Shown here piece by piece: positions 11,096 through 27,935 of a stretch of 64,000 nucleotides of DNA (its first letter is position 1; the number at the start of each line of letters is the position of its first letter). The notes under the pieces are model-generated. The model worked only from the letters and a program-made list of their open reading frames with translations, searched no databases and was not told the origin of the DNA. The stretch spans positions 61,353,926 to 61,417,925 of the forward strand of contig CM075854.1 of the NCBI GenBank assembly GCA_037975125.1. Direction: 5' to 3'. Source of the stretch: Latrodectus hesperus (lineage: Eukaryota; Arthropoda; Arachnida; Araneae; Theridiidae). The position numbers were made by a program, and so were the translations under genes.

Positions 11096-13500
11096 AAGGC
11101 ATTTAATAATTGAACTAACGATTTAGTTTGCCTAGTTGGTACTTGAAATATTTCCTATGCTTCCACATTTTTGATAAGTTACGCGATCACTTTTGATTTT
11201 TATTCTGATCATCTGTGAATTCATCCAATTTGTGTTATTGTGTTAAAATTTTTCATATATAATTATAGTATTTTTATTCTTGGTATACCGTTAAACTATA
11301 ATAATAATAATAAACATATAATATTAAAATAAGTTACAAATTAAAATAAAATCCTTTATATACGAATATATATTAATGGGTTCGTTACATCATTTTTTTC
11401 CAAACATATATAGTTCCCTGGCTTAAGTTCATTGTGAATAAAAATGAAAATTGGAAATTTTAAGATCAATATTTAAATATTATATGCTGTTATAATGCAT
11501 CATCAATAATCTTGATTTTATGGTTAGATATAATAGAATTTATGAACATGTTTCAAGTTTTGTGCAAATTTATGAAAATTGATTTCTATTCAATTTTTGA
11601 AAATCTATGAGACATGTAGATTTTAAAGAAATTGTTGAATATAAATTTAATGCTGTTCAACAAAGCTTAAGATGTATATTCTTCAGCTTTAGTGCAATAT
11701 AAAATTTACTTAACGTATTTATGCTTATTCAGTGTATTTATTTTAATTGTGAATTTATACATTTTAATTTATGCAATTCAAATTTGTTATGAGAACATTA
11801 AGTAATCATAAATAATTTACATCGAATATTTATCTTCTCAAAAATTTGCTTTGGTTTCTTTTAAATGGGTAAATGATTTAGTATTTTTGGATGTCTCAAT
11901 TTTTACCAGCATTAAAAATTCCATATTTCTAGCTAAAAACGTTTTCATTTAATTTAGTTTAAGGAGTCTCTGTTTAAGAAAATAAACATTGAAAAAGTTT
12001 TCAGAATAAATATTTTCCCTTTTTTAAAAAAACGCGTTCATAAATCCAAAGAACATTATGTCAAAACAAGCTCAAAAACTTTATCATATAAAAACACAGA
12101 TTAACCAAATGGTAGATAGAAATTTCTGAATGTCAAATGATGTAAAAATGATGAGCAGAGGCATTTTTAAAATTGAGTACGGGCTCTGTATCTATCATTC
12201 TGCAGTTAACTTCAAAAAGGGTACTGTGATGAGAAAATACTTTAATGCATACCCAATATTAAAAAATAAAGTGTCAACATTATATGAAAACTGCCATTTT
12301 CGAAGATTATTTCTTGCATGAACAGATCAAATTTAAATTTATCTTACTTCTTGTTCTTCAAAAACTTGAAAATAGTATTATATTTTTAAATTAAAGTGTT
12401 TGACAGGCAGAGATGATCATTAAAATTTTATTCGTGGGAAAAACACATTTATTAATATATAAAATGGATTTTTTTGTTTTCATTTGATTTTTATAATTTT
12501 TTTAAAAAAATATCATCAATTTTCACAGTTTTTATATGGTTCACAGTTATTTTTTCATAAGTATACCTTTGTTTTACATTGACATTTTAAAAAAATTGAA
12601 ATTATTATAAGTGTGATGAATCTTATGTTGAAGTGAATAAAAGCACAAAATTACTTTATCTAACTTAGCTTTCAAAGCTTCCAGATAGTTTATGGAGTAA
12701 AAAATTAACATATATTTAAATAGTATAAGTTAAAATGACAGAATACTGAATACTTAAATTTTTTGAAATCAGTTGAATTGTTTGTTTAGAAAGGGAGATT
12801 TAATTCGAAATTTTATCAACATTTTACATGAAAATTAAAAAAAAATATTTGTAAATTTGGATAAATATTATTAAATTATAAAATAATTAAAATTTAATAT
12901 TTATTTAATATGGGATAATAATTGCAACAATGCATTTCCTTTAATATATTCACTCAATTATATAAAATTTCTTCTAATTTAATAAGAATGGTTATTTCCT
13001 GGACGAAAATGTTTCCAAGGGCATTTAGAAAACAAAAATGCAATCGAAAATATTCTGGATTTATAAAACTCATGTAAAATTTTCAATGCAAGATTATTAT
13101 TTATCACGTGTGACATAAGGAATTAGTTTCTGTAAATTTAAAACAGACAAATATTAAAATTGACTTATAAAATAGTATAAATCTGCATAATATAAGTAAA
13201 CAATACCATATTGGCACTACTTAATGGTTAAAAAAATATATTCATTTTAAAATGTAACGGTTACATTTGATACATGCTCATTTAAAACATACGTTAAGTG
13301 AGAAATTTCTTTCACTCTAATATTTTCCATTTTTACTTACTTTATTAAATATATTTAATATAAACTATAAATTGAAGCTTAAATAAAATGAAAATATATT
13401 AAATCCATTTTTATAAAATGTAAAATTAATTTCTAGTAGTGTCTTAATGTTACTTAACATGAACTTTAAGTTCAATGGAAAAGTACTTCCTTGACTAGAG
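11096..13500. other. AT-rich non-coding stretch
   Basis: No supportable gene or repeat. The 63-codon plus frame at 12130-12321 has no recognisable motif. Confidence 0.6.
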
Positions 13501-14115
13501 TACATTAATTGTGAAATCATGGGAATTGAAGTTGTCGAATGCGATCGTGCACTAACCAAGTATATAAGGATATTAATGCAATTGTGATGCGCAGACACAC
13601 ATTTGGAACTTTTATCTGCAACTCTCGAAGATCGAAAATGTTCATCGAAGGTAGTTTCAATGATAAATTATTGCTCCAGGGAGTCCCTTTACAAACCGCA
13701 CTATCAGCGGTAGACACAAATCGATTATTTTGTGTACTCCTGAGCCACACGAAGATTTTGAGAGAATAGTGTTTGGCAGTACATCGATTTATAGTTGGAA
13801 AGTTTATGTGACAAGAACGGAAATAAGTTGCTCAGAATAGCTTGCTGTGTATTTCTTTTTTTTTTTATGCGTCCTCTCATCGGAAAGCTTCGCAACATTC
13901 TGCCAGTATTTTCGATACAATAAATAAATGCGAGGTCAGAGGCAGGGAAAGAAATGCTGCGGAACATTGATTGAACCTTTGAATGACGAATAAAAACCAA
14001 TAGTGTGAACCAAATTTTCTTCTGATTTCCTTTACTATTGCACATTTTATTTATGTTTTCAATATGACTTTTAATGGGAAACCCCGTAAGAAATAAGTTT
14101 GTTGGGGAAAACATA
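13501..14115. other. Composition island with overlapping frames on both strands
   Basis: About 600 bp of more balanced composition, open on the plus strand (13539-13769) and in two minus frames (13517-13750 and 13725-14114, the latter 129 codons). None has a motif, signal peptide or family resemblance. Simultaneous openness on both strands is expected when local GC rises in AT-rich DNA. A coding exon, an old transposon fragment and a conserved non-coding element all remain possible. Confidence 0.3.
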
Positions 14116-14810
14116 TGAATGAAAATAGGAAACAGCAGTTCGAAATACTGCTTTATTCCATCCTTAGGCTATTTTTTGTTATATTTGCGATATCAAGCAC
14201 CTATGCTCAGTAAATGCGCTCACGAATGAAACATAACAGAACTATTTTGAGTTTCAGAATGTTTTCTAATAAAGTTGACAAGCCACTTCTTTTTACATCT
14301 TGTTAAGTAGTTCACTATTTTACTTAGGTAATGATTACAAGTAAAATGAATTTAACATTGAAAACATTTATATTTGATATTACTTTATCATTTTTATTAA
14401 TTTTATACATTTTAATGGTTAAAGTTAACAATCGAGCAAACCTTGATTTTTTGGCGTCATGATAAGCTCCAAAATATGATAAACAAGCTGGCTGCTTCTT
14501 CTATACAAAAGCTAAATTAAATACCAGGGTTACCAGACATTAAACTTTATTGCCAAAACTTGCCAAACAAAGGAGTAAGTAATTTTTTATGGTGCCCTAT
14601 TTTAAAATATAATATACAGATTTAAAGAATATTGCATAATACTTATAAGAAGTGAAATATTCGAATTCACGAACTTTCTTATCAATATATGATTTAGAAA
14701 CTGAACATACTAACTTATTTTACTATATTGAAATGTAAATGAACCTTATATAAAACCATAACTCAAAATTTCTACAGTATTTAGTAAAGATTTGTAAGTA
14801 AATCTATAAA
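14116..14810. other. AT-rich non-coding stretch
   Basis: Nothing organised. A weak acceptor-donor juxtaposition (ttttacttag/gtaatg, junction at 14327/14328) is present, but its donor half departs from consensus. Confidence 0.5.
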
Positions 14811-14926
14811 GCAATATTTAAAAAATATAATAAAAAATCCATTGCAATATTTGAAAAATATAATTAAAAATCCATCGCAATATTTAAAAATTTAATAGAA
14901 AATTCATCGCAATATTTAAAAAAAAC
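14811..14926. repeat. 33-bp minisatellite, about 3.4 copies
   Basis: Units begin with gcaatatttaaaaa or close variants at 14811, 14844, 14877 and 14909, giving periods of 33, 33 and 32 bp. Each carries an internal aaaatccatt or aaattcatc segment just before the next unit. Divergence between units is low enough to recognise tandem duplication. Confidence 0.85.
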
Positions 14927-15854
14927 ACTAATTTTGTATTTCACTTGTATGGCTCAAAATTTTTCTGTACTCTCATACAGAAGCCCCAAGCGCTACAGTT
15001 CTTTAAACTGTCCAAATTTATGGGTAATTTGCTTTTATTTTTTTAAATAGAAAAATGTATAAACTTTTCATAATTGATTATTTTGGTATTAATATCGAAA
15101 ATGGTTCAGGCAATAACTTCAATGATTTTAGAAACATTTTTGTCAAAATTCAAAATATCACATATATATCTTTTTATAAAGTAAATGACTTACAAAAAAA
15201 TTTAACTTTTATAATATATTGCAATTATTTATTTTATAAACTTAAGCATTGGTTTGGAAAATCAATCTATTTTGCATTTAACATAATTTTATAACTTTGC
15301 TTCAATCAAGAAAAATGTAAATATTTAATTGAAAAGAAGATTTGAAAAATCCCAATGTTTGTAGTTTATATTTTGTTCACATGAAAAGTCAATTATAAAT
15401 ATCATATTTATAATTTTCTATTTTATGTGTGATACATTTTCAAGTGTAATTAACCAAATATTCTAATTTCCTAATTTGTATTACATAAGGAATTTATTCA
15501 TGTTTTTGCTCCTTATATATAAATGAACATTTAATTTCTTTCTTTTATTATTTCTCCTCAAATGAATGTCATTGGCAAGGATAATAATTATCTATCCTCC
15601 GTCACTTTATGTAAAAAATGTAATTACACGTGTGCCCGTTAATTTTACGCTTGAATACGCGGACACTTCTGTACTTATATGAGGAATTTATAATAAGTTA
15701 TTTAACATATTCCTATAATAACATTTCTAATTAAGGACATGTTGTTTTCTGCTGCTGTATTTATAGAATTGTGGTTCCTTCATCTGTTATTTCTACTTTT
15801 TTTCTTATAATGTCAATTGAAAAATATTAGTTTGTATTTTCTAAATTTTTTAAC
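14927..15854. other. AT-rich non-coding stretch
   Basis: A 79-codon plus frame at 15055-15294 is rich in Asn, Ile, Phe and Lys, the amino acids encoded by AT-rich codons, and shows no motif. It is treated as chance. Confidence 0.55.
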
Positions 15855-15887
15855 GATTTATAATCATAAAGCATATGATTATAAATC
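15855..15887. repeat. Hairpin with 14-bp perfect arms
   Basis: gatttataatcata (15855-15868) is the exact reverse complement of tatgattataaatc (15874-15887), separated by the 5-base loop aagca. The stem is entirely A/T-rich except for two G-C pairs. Its function is unknown. Confidence 0.9.
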
Positions 15888-16270
15888 ATTTAAAATAAAT
15901 GTAGTTTCATCTTACTGTTTCCATTGATATATGAGCTGTATTACAAAAGTTTCTTCTAGATTGATTGAGAAGGATGTAACAAAATTGTAAATGATCATTT
16001 TTACCTACGCAGAAATCATATTTTAGATTTGCTTGCATGTCACTTCTGTAACTAAATAAACTAATTTTTACAGTAATCATTTCTGAGATCCTTCAAATAA
16101 ATGTTGGTAAATTTTCCTAGAACTTATTTTTATGAAATAAAAAATGAGGAGAAATCAAAATTTTCATTCTTTAATATGAATTGATGCATGTAAGCAAAGC
16201 TATACTCTTCATAGATAGTGTTGGATATTTATACCAAGAATATCAAAAGTATTTCTGACATTTATATGAG
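15888..16270. other. AT-rich non-coding stretch
   Basis: No feature could be supported. Confidence 0.6.
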
Positions 16271-16630
16271 TCAGTAGATGCTCTCTCTTCTGATATGGTT
16301 GCCAGCCACGAGAGACAATTCATTTTAAAAGAGAACCGAGATGTCAGGTATCCTTGATGGATGAAACTTCGCTTATTACAGTTGCATAAACATTCAGGGT
16401 ACAGCTTCTACTGTCCTCGCTTGTCAGCGAACGATTCGAAAGCCGAGCAGCCTCATGATGAAATGATTCTCTGTATTATAAATACTGAACCACACTGAGA
16501 AAAGATTTATCGGTTTTAAAAGTTAAAGTTTATCTGTCTACGTTGAAAGGCTTCGGAAAAAGCTGCTTATCCAAATATACACTTGGGTCTTCATTTTAAA
16601 CTAAAGAAACCGATGGATGCTTTACCAGAG
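16271..16630. other. Composition island, unassigned
   Basis: About 350 bp of more balanced composition with no long open frame on either strand and no recognised repeat. It is a candidate conserved non-coding element or an old transposon fragment. Confidence 0.3.
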
Positions 16631-19535
16631 TATTGATTCTAACATTTAGTTCAATTAATATTCTAATTTTGAAGCGTACTGTAGATCAAAAATTAAATTA
16701 TATTTCAGTTGCGAAGTAATCCAACCAAATTATTTTATATTTAAATATAAAATAATTACATGGATAAGAAATTCTTAATAATAATATTTCAACATTAATA
16801 GTTAAAAAAGAGTCGATGTTTGGTTAATAACAGAAAACAAATGACATATACCTCTATGTTTTAAAACAAAATTGTGAACGCATGAATCTGAACTCAACAA
16901 TGTGTCACAAATCGTGAAGATAGTTTTTATAGTTCTTGACATTTATAACTTATATAATATGCGTATATTTTTTTATTCAAAGTTAAAACGGATGAGACAA
17001 ATTATCTTTTAAATACGCTTTATTTTGACAGAAAATAATCTGTATTCAAAGTTGTTAGTAGGACAGAAAATATATATATTTAATTCAGTAAAAAAATCAC
17101 ACAATTTAAACATACTAATAAAATAAATTACGAAAATATTTTTTTTCATGTGATAACATATAAAGTGAAAAATTGTACAGTTAAATAATATTTTGCAATT
17201 AAAAAAAACAAGTTGTTAAAAAAAGCATAAATTTGCAAAACATTTTTGACTTTTTAACTATATGATTACCACAATAGCTTTCAACATGAGAGGTTTTCCT
17301 TTTGCTAGAAATTATCGTACAAACAAAACAAATTAAAACAAACTCTCAAAACTCCACTTAAAAATAAGGTTATAAAAATCATTTAAAATAATATTTTCAT
17401 TTAAACAAAAGCTTAAAAATGATTGAAAAATTACTAACATTTCAAGAACTTAAAAAGATCTAAGCGATAAAATATGATGAAATGAGAAAAAAAATTCTCC
17501 GATAAAAAATGAAATTTTGATGACCCGGAGGATTTGGGGTATTGCAGACATGATGACAGATTTAGTTATTGATTAAAAAGAAAAAAAATACCCCAAATAA
17601 AGTAAATAAACATAAAACATTAGCACTTCTGAAATTAAAAACTTTGCACTTGTTAAAAAAATATCATTAAACCATTGCAAAAACGTTTCCCGTAATTTTT
17701 ATCAACTTTAATTTCTTTGCAATACCTACACGTTGATTTTAAAGAAAATAGAAATAATTATTTCTTTTAAGTATGTCTTTGCAACAACAAAACTATTTTA
17801 TGCAACAATGTATGGAAATTACTACTGCGTGAAACTTTTTAAAATCATGGTATTATAATTTATTAAAGACTAATGAATTTTGTTAAAATGAAATTTAAAT
17901 ATAATAAATCTAGCTTAATGGAATAATTTTTTCAATTATATATACATACACATATGTCAAAACGAGAACATTTTTAGTTTAGTGATATTACGATGTATAA
18001 AGAGATGAAGAAAACAGTTAATTATTATTCCACTCTATGATAAAGTGTAGAAATATGCATATCATACATGAATTCGTATGCAAAATTAAAAATGCATGTC
18101 AAAAGAGTATCATTATAAAACATCTTCATAAATAATTGTAAAAACGTATATATAATCAATCCATTCAAATTATTTTAAAAGGACAAATTTAAGGTAACTT
18201 GGTTTACTGATTGTAATTTTAAGGATTTGAAATAAATAATAAGGAAAAAATGAAGCAAAAAATTACTAATAAGTGTTTAAATAAGTTGAAACTACAAGAA
18301 GAAGTTTGTAAACCCTTCAAATCTTGATTATACTAATTTACTAGGTATATCAAATGAGCTATAGATTTCAAAATGTGCTTAGTGTTAAAATATAAAATTT
18401 TGATGATATAGTTAAAGTAATATCTAAAAGTATAAATTAAAAATATGAAGTACAAATAAAAACAAAAATTTTCAGTCAATTTAATGGTTAATAATATTAT
18501 TTTAAACTGAGCAGAAAAAATAGTTTTAAATTGAAAATTTAAAAGTGAAGCTAATAAAATATGGTAGGATTGAAGAAATTATTCCTAATTTATTTATAGA
18601 AATTGGAATGGGATAAGGAAAAATAATCAAAATTAAGAAATATAGTTTCAAATAAAATTAAAATGAAAAATGGAGATTAAAAAACATTTTCCATTCACAT
18701 CAGAAAATAAGGAATTCGAATTTTGGATATATCTTTGTTTTAATAAAAATATAAAGTATCAATAACAGCCCCCGACGTTTTATTAGAACCTGAAAGTGAA
18801 AAAATACTTTAAAAAAGAAAAAAAAATAATGTAAGAAGAATAAAACAATGAAGTTAATAAAACTAACGTTTTAAATTATTGAAAATAAAGTCAGTTTTAT
18901 GTAACATTTATGTAAAAATTAGCTTACACTGAAATTTATTACAAATAAATTTGTTAAAATCAATAATTACTATCAGGTATAAGATTATAAAATTTTAATT
19001 AAAAAAGCTGTTTAAGCATATTAATGCTTTTGAATACTATTAAGTTTGCATATAACAAAAAATTATTTTTAGAAATTCTGATAATAGATTTTGCATTACA
19101 TAAGCAGAAAATTTTCTTAGTTTAAAATTAAAAACTGTTCAACAATAATCTGGTACTTAAAATAATTTCGTTATAAGCTTCACTGTATTGACAAAGTAAC
19201 AAAAATTATAATTATAATTAAATATCATAACGAGATAATTATAATATCATAATGATAAAAATACGATAATTATAATATCAAATAAGTAGATAAAATCGAA
19301 TTTCACTAAAAACGTACATATAATATATTTTTAAGAAATAATTGCTTCATAAAATGTGACAATTAGTGTATAACTAACACAATATTTTTTTATTTGACTT
19401 TTATTATTAAAGCATTATTGCTATACATTGTAAAAACTTACGTTTCAAATCATTATGATAGAAATAAATGAATGGTTTAAAACTATGTATCACAACAAAG
19501 TGTTCTAATGTTTTAATATATTTTGTAGCATAAAG
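16631..19535. other. A-rich non-coding stretch
   Basis: On the plus strand this region looks markedly richer in A than in T over about 17.1-18.9 kb, with many A runs, unlike the T-rich stretches elsewhere. There are no genes. A short direct repeat (gataattataatatca, near 19234 and 19264) lies at its end. Confidence 0.5.
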
Positions 19536-19830
19536 CGATCAGAGGTCAATAATGCAGTCCAACTGCATCTGACAATCGTTACCTGATTGTTATAACCTAC
19601 AAAATATATGTATCCCAAATTGCTTTGAATGCTATTTTATAAGAGGTACCAGTATTGTGCTCATGAAATAAAGGAGTATGTGCATTTTCCCGATGAAGGA
19701 CCATACGGAATGACAAAATGCAGCTTTCTCTTATTCAGCTACATTAAAACGATAAATAACTTTGAACAATCAAATATTTCTCAAAGATATCATTTGAAAC
19801 TTATTATCTACAGATAAATTATGAGAAAAT
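19536..19830. other. Composition island, unassigned
   Basis: This stretch holds a 62-codon plus frame (19629-19817) with mixed composition but no recognisable motif, no plausible splice boundaries that I could fix, and no repeat signature. Confidence 0.25.
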
Positions 19831-20895
<1,065 letters not shown>

Positions 20896-21080
20896 TATAA
20901 ATATAAAAAAAGCAGGATTAGAAGTATCATAAGCGAAAATTGAAAGATACACAAGAAGAGATATAAAATTGAAAAGTACAAAAATAGATACAATAATTAT
21001 GATTAGCAATACATTCAGCGCAAAAGCAGCTAAAATAGTATTACTAAAATATAACTAATAAAACATTTGTATAAAATTAA

Positions 21081-21249
21081 TCAAAATATTAGATGGAGAA
21101 TAATAATCAAATATTAGGTGGAGAATAATACATTGAAAATATCAAATAGAGAATAATAATGTATTTATAAAATTATTTATTGTCAAAAACCAAATTGAGA
21201 ATAATAATCAAATACTAGATGGAGAATAATACATTGAAAATACGAAATA
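21081..21249. repeat. Nested direct repeats with gagaataata core
   Basis: A 52-bp unit at 21096-21147 recurs at 21197-21248 with a few mismatches, 101 bp apart. Inside it, a sub-unit of about 25 bp (close to caaatattagatggagaata) recurs. The core gagaataata appears about five times, at roughly 21096, 21121, 21149, 21197 and 21222. The pattern implies at least two rounds of local duplication. Confidence 0.8.
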
Positions 21250-21307
21250 TATTAAAAAAAGCCAAAAAGCGACGATTGATTTTTAATTTTATACAAATGT
21301 ACTATTA

Positions 21308-21348
21308 ATTATATATATATATATATATATATCTTATATATATATATC
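21308..21348. repeat. Short imperfect (TA)n tract
   Basis: TA run of about 23 bp interrupted by tctt and resumed for a few units. Confidence 0.85.
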
Positions 21349-22390
21349 TTAGATAATTATAATAATCCGGAAATCCCTAAAAAGATAAGTTTAAAGTTGA
21401 ATACGATTCTAATATGATTGATCCATTAAAAAGTATAATAGTGATAAATTCTATTTAAATCGAAGATACTTCGGAAATTCTATCTGAAGTTAGCTTTTGA
21501 TCATATAGTGCAATTCAGGACTCTCTCTATCTGGTTGCATAATTTTATGGATTGCACTTTAAAAAATAATAAAATGGAATACCGAGAAAAAAATTTGGAA
21601 ATATGTGTTTGGGGTATTTTAAAAATAATTGTCCTTTTCTCTCTTGTGGAAAGAATTGGTCTCGGTTGGTTTCATGGATAATGAAACGACAGAGAAACTT
21701 TTTGTTGAAAATTGAATTTTCGTAAGAAACAGTTTATTAGTATTTTAGTTTTTACTGTTATATGAAGTAAATTATTTTCAGATGTATATTGTAGTTTTTA
21801 CTTTCTTCTTGAAATTGAAACTCATTTTATGCAGCATGAAAATTGATAGTTCAATATTTCCAATTTAAGTTTTATTTTTACGGGAAGAGTTCTGGTGTTT
21901 CAAATTTTATTATTTATTCAATGAAAATGAAGACTACTGTATTGAGATTTCTTGATGAATATAAAAACTTTTTCTGATATTCTTTCAAAGCAAATTTTTC
22001 TTTATCTAGGATTGATTTTTTAATATAATATACTGATATTTTATTAAATCAAGCAGGATAAAATCACTGTAGCAATTTTTACATTCCATTGATTTAAAGT
22101 ATACCTCCCGATGCTTGTGTGTTTAAATCCGATTTAATATAAGCTCCAAATCAATTGTCAGATATTAAATAAAGAATTTAAAATTTTGCTGTTTTCCAAC
22201 ATGAAATAGATATAAAACGTATATAATAAAACTTATTCAGGAGTTTTGAGTTCAAAGATTTATCCTAATGATTGATCTTTGGAAAAGTCAATATAATAAT
22301 TTTTTCTTATTTTTAATTTACACGAATACAGTTCCTCAAATACAATTTAAATTTATTTACAGTTTACAAAAGAAAGCAGAATCAAAATAC
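21349..22390. other. AT-rich non-coding stretch
   Basis: No supportable feature. A 14-mer near 21509 (tgcaattcaggact) also occurs near 20092, without wider similarity. Confidence 0.55.
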
Positions 22391-23035
22391 AACAAGAATG
22401 CTTAATGTAAACAAATGTCAAATGAAAATTAAACACACCTATAAAGAGCATGTTTTATTCAAAAGTAATTTCCACTTGTGCGTTACTATATTCATATCAC
22501 TGGCTGAAGACAGTAACACATTCAGTCATGTAGAAAGAAGTAGGGAGCCAATAAATCCATTCTCTCACTCTAAATCTTACATTTCATCTTCCGAATGAAA
22601 TCGATGTCCATGAATTTCTTTCCTCAAGTCACCAAAAATGTGAAATTCTCTTGGACAGCATCTGGGATACATGGATAATGTTGACGTCTTCCACGACGAA
22701 CATAAAAGCGTATGCTTCGCACAATTGGCTGTATAAGGTAGGGTTTTTATGAAAAATTGGAATTATCTCCAACACTTCTATGACAAAATGCTGCATGAAA
22801 ATGCTGCAAAGTATTCGCCACACATTGCAGATATGAATCGGTGTATTTCGTTTGTTCCATCACTCCCAGTCATTAAGAAATGAAATACACCTCCATGTGC
22901 CTCTTTGCTTTCCTCTATTTCCAAAGCTGATTGAACATATTTTTCACTGGGGTAATTTCCAGAGAAATGAGGAAATAAATGTGAAGATGTGCATTTTCAT
23001 TATTCATTTTTCAAACCAACAAATGTTAGTATAAA
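22391..23035. other. Composition island with frames on both strands
   Basis: About 640 bp of more balanced sequence with open frames at 22398-22598 (plus), 22629-22823 (minus) and 22852-23034 (plus). None shows a domain, signal peptide or convincing splice borders. It is one of the longest islands in the window and a reasonable candidate for a conserved non-coding element. Confidence 0.3.
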
Positions 23036-23780
23036 TAACCGCGTAACATTTATATTGACAACTTTCGCTTGAAATATGATTTACAGTGTTTTTTATCTTA
23101 TTTAATTGACCTAGTTTTATTAATTGTGTGAAATGTAGTTTGAAATGGTTAAGTGTATGAGTCATTAAGTTTTTAATAGTACATTGAATTGATATATCTT
23201 ATAGGCTCAGAAACAAATATAAAATTATCTGCAATCAATTGGGTGGAACGATGTGTGTGAGCGTACTTAAATTCTTAAGATTATAGTAAATTGAAAAGTA
23301 CAAAATTTTTTATTACTCTTTATAGCTTCTATTAAATACAATTCTAAGAAGTTAATACTGAGTCCGATTATATAACCTAAATTTAATTTCGCAATTTCTG
23401 CTAATATATAATTTAATATTTGTATAACTCATTTTTACTATCATTAATTAGCAATTATGATAGAGGTATTTCATTGAAATATAAAGTTTTTTCTTCAATT
23501 TAACTTTAATATTGCTTAAGACTCTTTAACATATAGTTTAAGTTTATTTATCACCTATTATTTTAAGGCATAGTATTTAGATGCAAATTAATATAGTCCT
23601 TATTTGTGAAATTTGTAGAAATCCATTTCTTTTGATTAAGTGTATTTATTGTAACTATTTGATAGACTAAAGGAAAATAATAAAAAATATAAATACTATT
23701 CAGGATTTACATGAAAATTTTTATTCCATAAAAAGTGGCTATAAAAATGACCAAATGTCTATTCTCTTGCGATACTCTAT
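23036..23780. other. AT-rich non-coding stretch
   Basis: No supportable feature. Confidence 0.6.
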
Positions 23781-24300
23781 TTCAAGTATTTAGTGGAGTA
23801 GCTCTGGTCTCCAAAAGAAGGGCCAACGGAAATGAAAATGTATCCGTTGATACCGAATGTCTCGTGCGGTGAAAACAAACAAAAGAGACTCTAGATGGTG
23901 GAAGATTAAACAGGCATACGCCGTGGTCTCCATCCTTAACTCTATTCTCTTCGAGAGATGGTCTCTTTTTCAAACACTTGATATTATGCAGTTAAGGAAA
24001 TACGAAAATGGAATAACAAAAGGATCGAGATCTATCTTTTCTCAATACTATTTTTTACCAATGTGACCGAATTTCAAGATATATATTTTACGATAAAAAG
24101 GATTTGTTCCATCGAATTTCGTAGCTGTAAGCCTTTAAAATAAATCGCAGGATTTTAAAAGTAATCGAGTGAAAGAACAAGTGTTTCCTACTGAGAGCAA
24201 TAACTTCTTGCACAAGTATATGATGTGATGAGAATCATATAGATATAAGTAAAAGATTGGGAAAAGGAGTTCTTTCCTGACTCATTCGTTTTTCTTATTA
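23781..24300. other. Composition island, unassigned
   Basis: Balanced composition. A minus frame (23782-23973) and a plus frame (23857-24066) overlap antisense and neither is recognisable. The ggtctcc motif occurs twice (about 23805 and 23924), with no other repeat structure. Confidence 0.3.
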
Positions 24301-24640
24301 TGTCTTGGAAGCAAAAGGGTTGATGATTCTATTATTTCTAAAAATAGTTACTTGAATCTTTACCTGTCAATACATTTGCATTTTATTTTGATAATTTTTA
24401 TTCAGGCAAATGTATACCTGTAATACTCAATTTAGTTTTTGATATATCTTATATACATAGGTCTAGAGTAATTATTAAATAAAATAAAATATAAATTTTC
24501 TGTATATTGTGTAATTTATAGTGCCGTAATCTTTTTATTATAGTGCTTCTTTTTTATATTTGGTTATTGATTACATTCAATTTTAGAAACCTAGCTAAAT
24601 TTAAACAGAATGTTGGTGAAAACTTTAACATAAATACTTG
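24301..24640. other. AT-rich non-coding stretch
   Basis: No supportable feature. Confidence 0.6.
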
Positions 24641-24960
24641 CTTTTTATAGTTAACTTCCTACCTTCAAATATACCGGAGGCATCGATAAACAACTTAGAG
24701 CCACCAAACATAGGTATTTCCAGAAACAGGGGAATCTGTAAATATTGAGGGAGCAGAAACTCTAGGATTTCAGCTTAACGAAAGAATAAGCTAAGTTTTC
24801 GTGATTTAGATCTTCATTTTAGAATGAAATGCTAAGTCTTGATCTAGTTTATCCCGGCAAAATTCATTTGTATCAAGAAGCTTAAAGAAATGTCATCTAT
24901 CAAAATAAATGCAACAGAAGAATGTATGTTTAGATGTTTTTCATTGATCCTCTATATTTT
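24641..24960. other. Weak composition island, unassigned
   Basis: Slightly more balanced composition, with no open frame and no recognised repeat. Confidence 0.25.

Positions 24961-27856
<2,896 letters not shown>

Positions 27857-27931
<75 letters not shown>
27857..27931. repeat. (TA)n microsatellite
   Basis: TA run of about 75 bp. Confidence 0.95.

Positions 27932-27935
<4 letters not shown>

Noticed and set aside
14311..14333. Second acceptor-donor juxtaposition (ttttacttag/gtaatg)
   Set aside because: The donor half departs from GTAAGT and the pyrimidine tract is interrupted by purines; it is much weaker than 62804.
15055..15294. 79-codon plus frame as a small gene
   Set aside because: Amino acid content is what AT-rich random codons give, with no motif, no island in composition and no splice signals.
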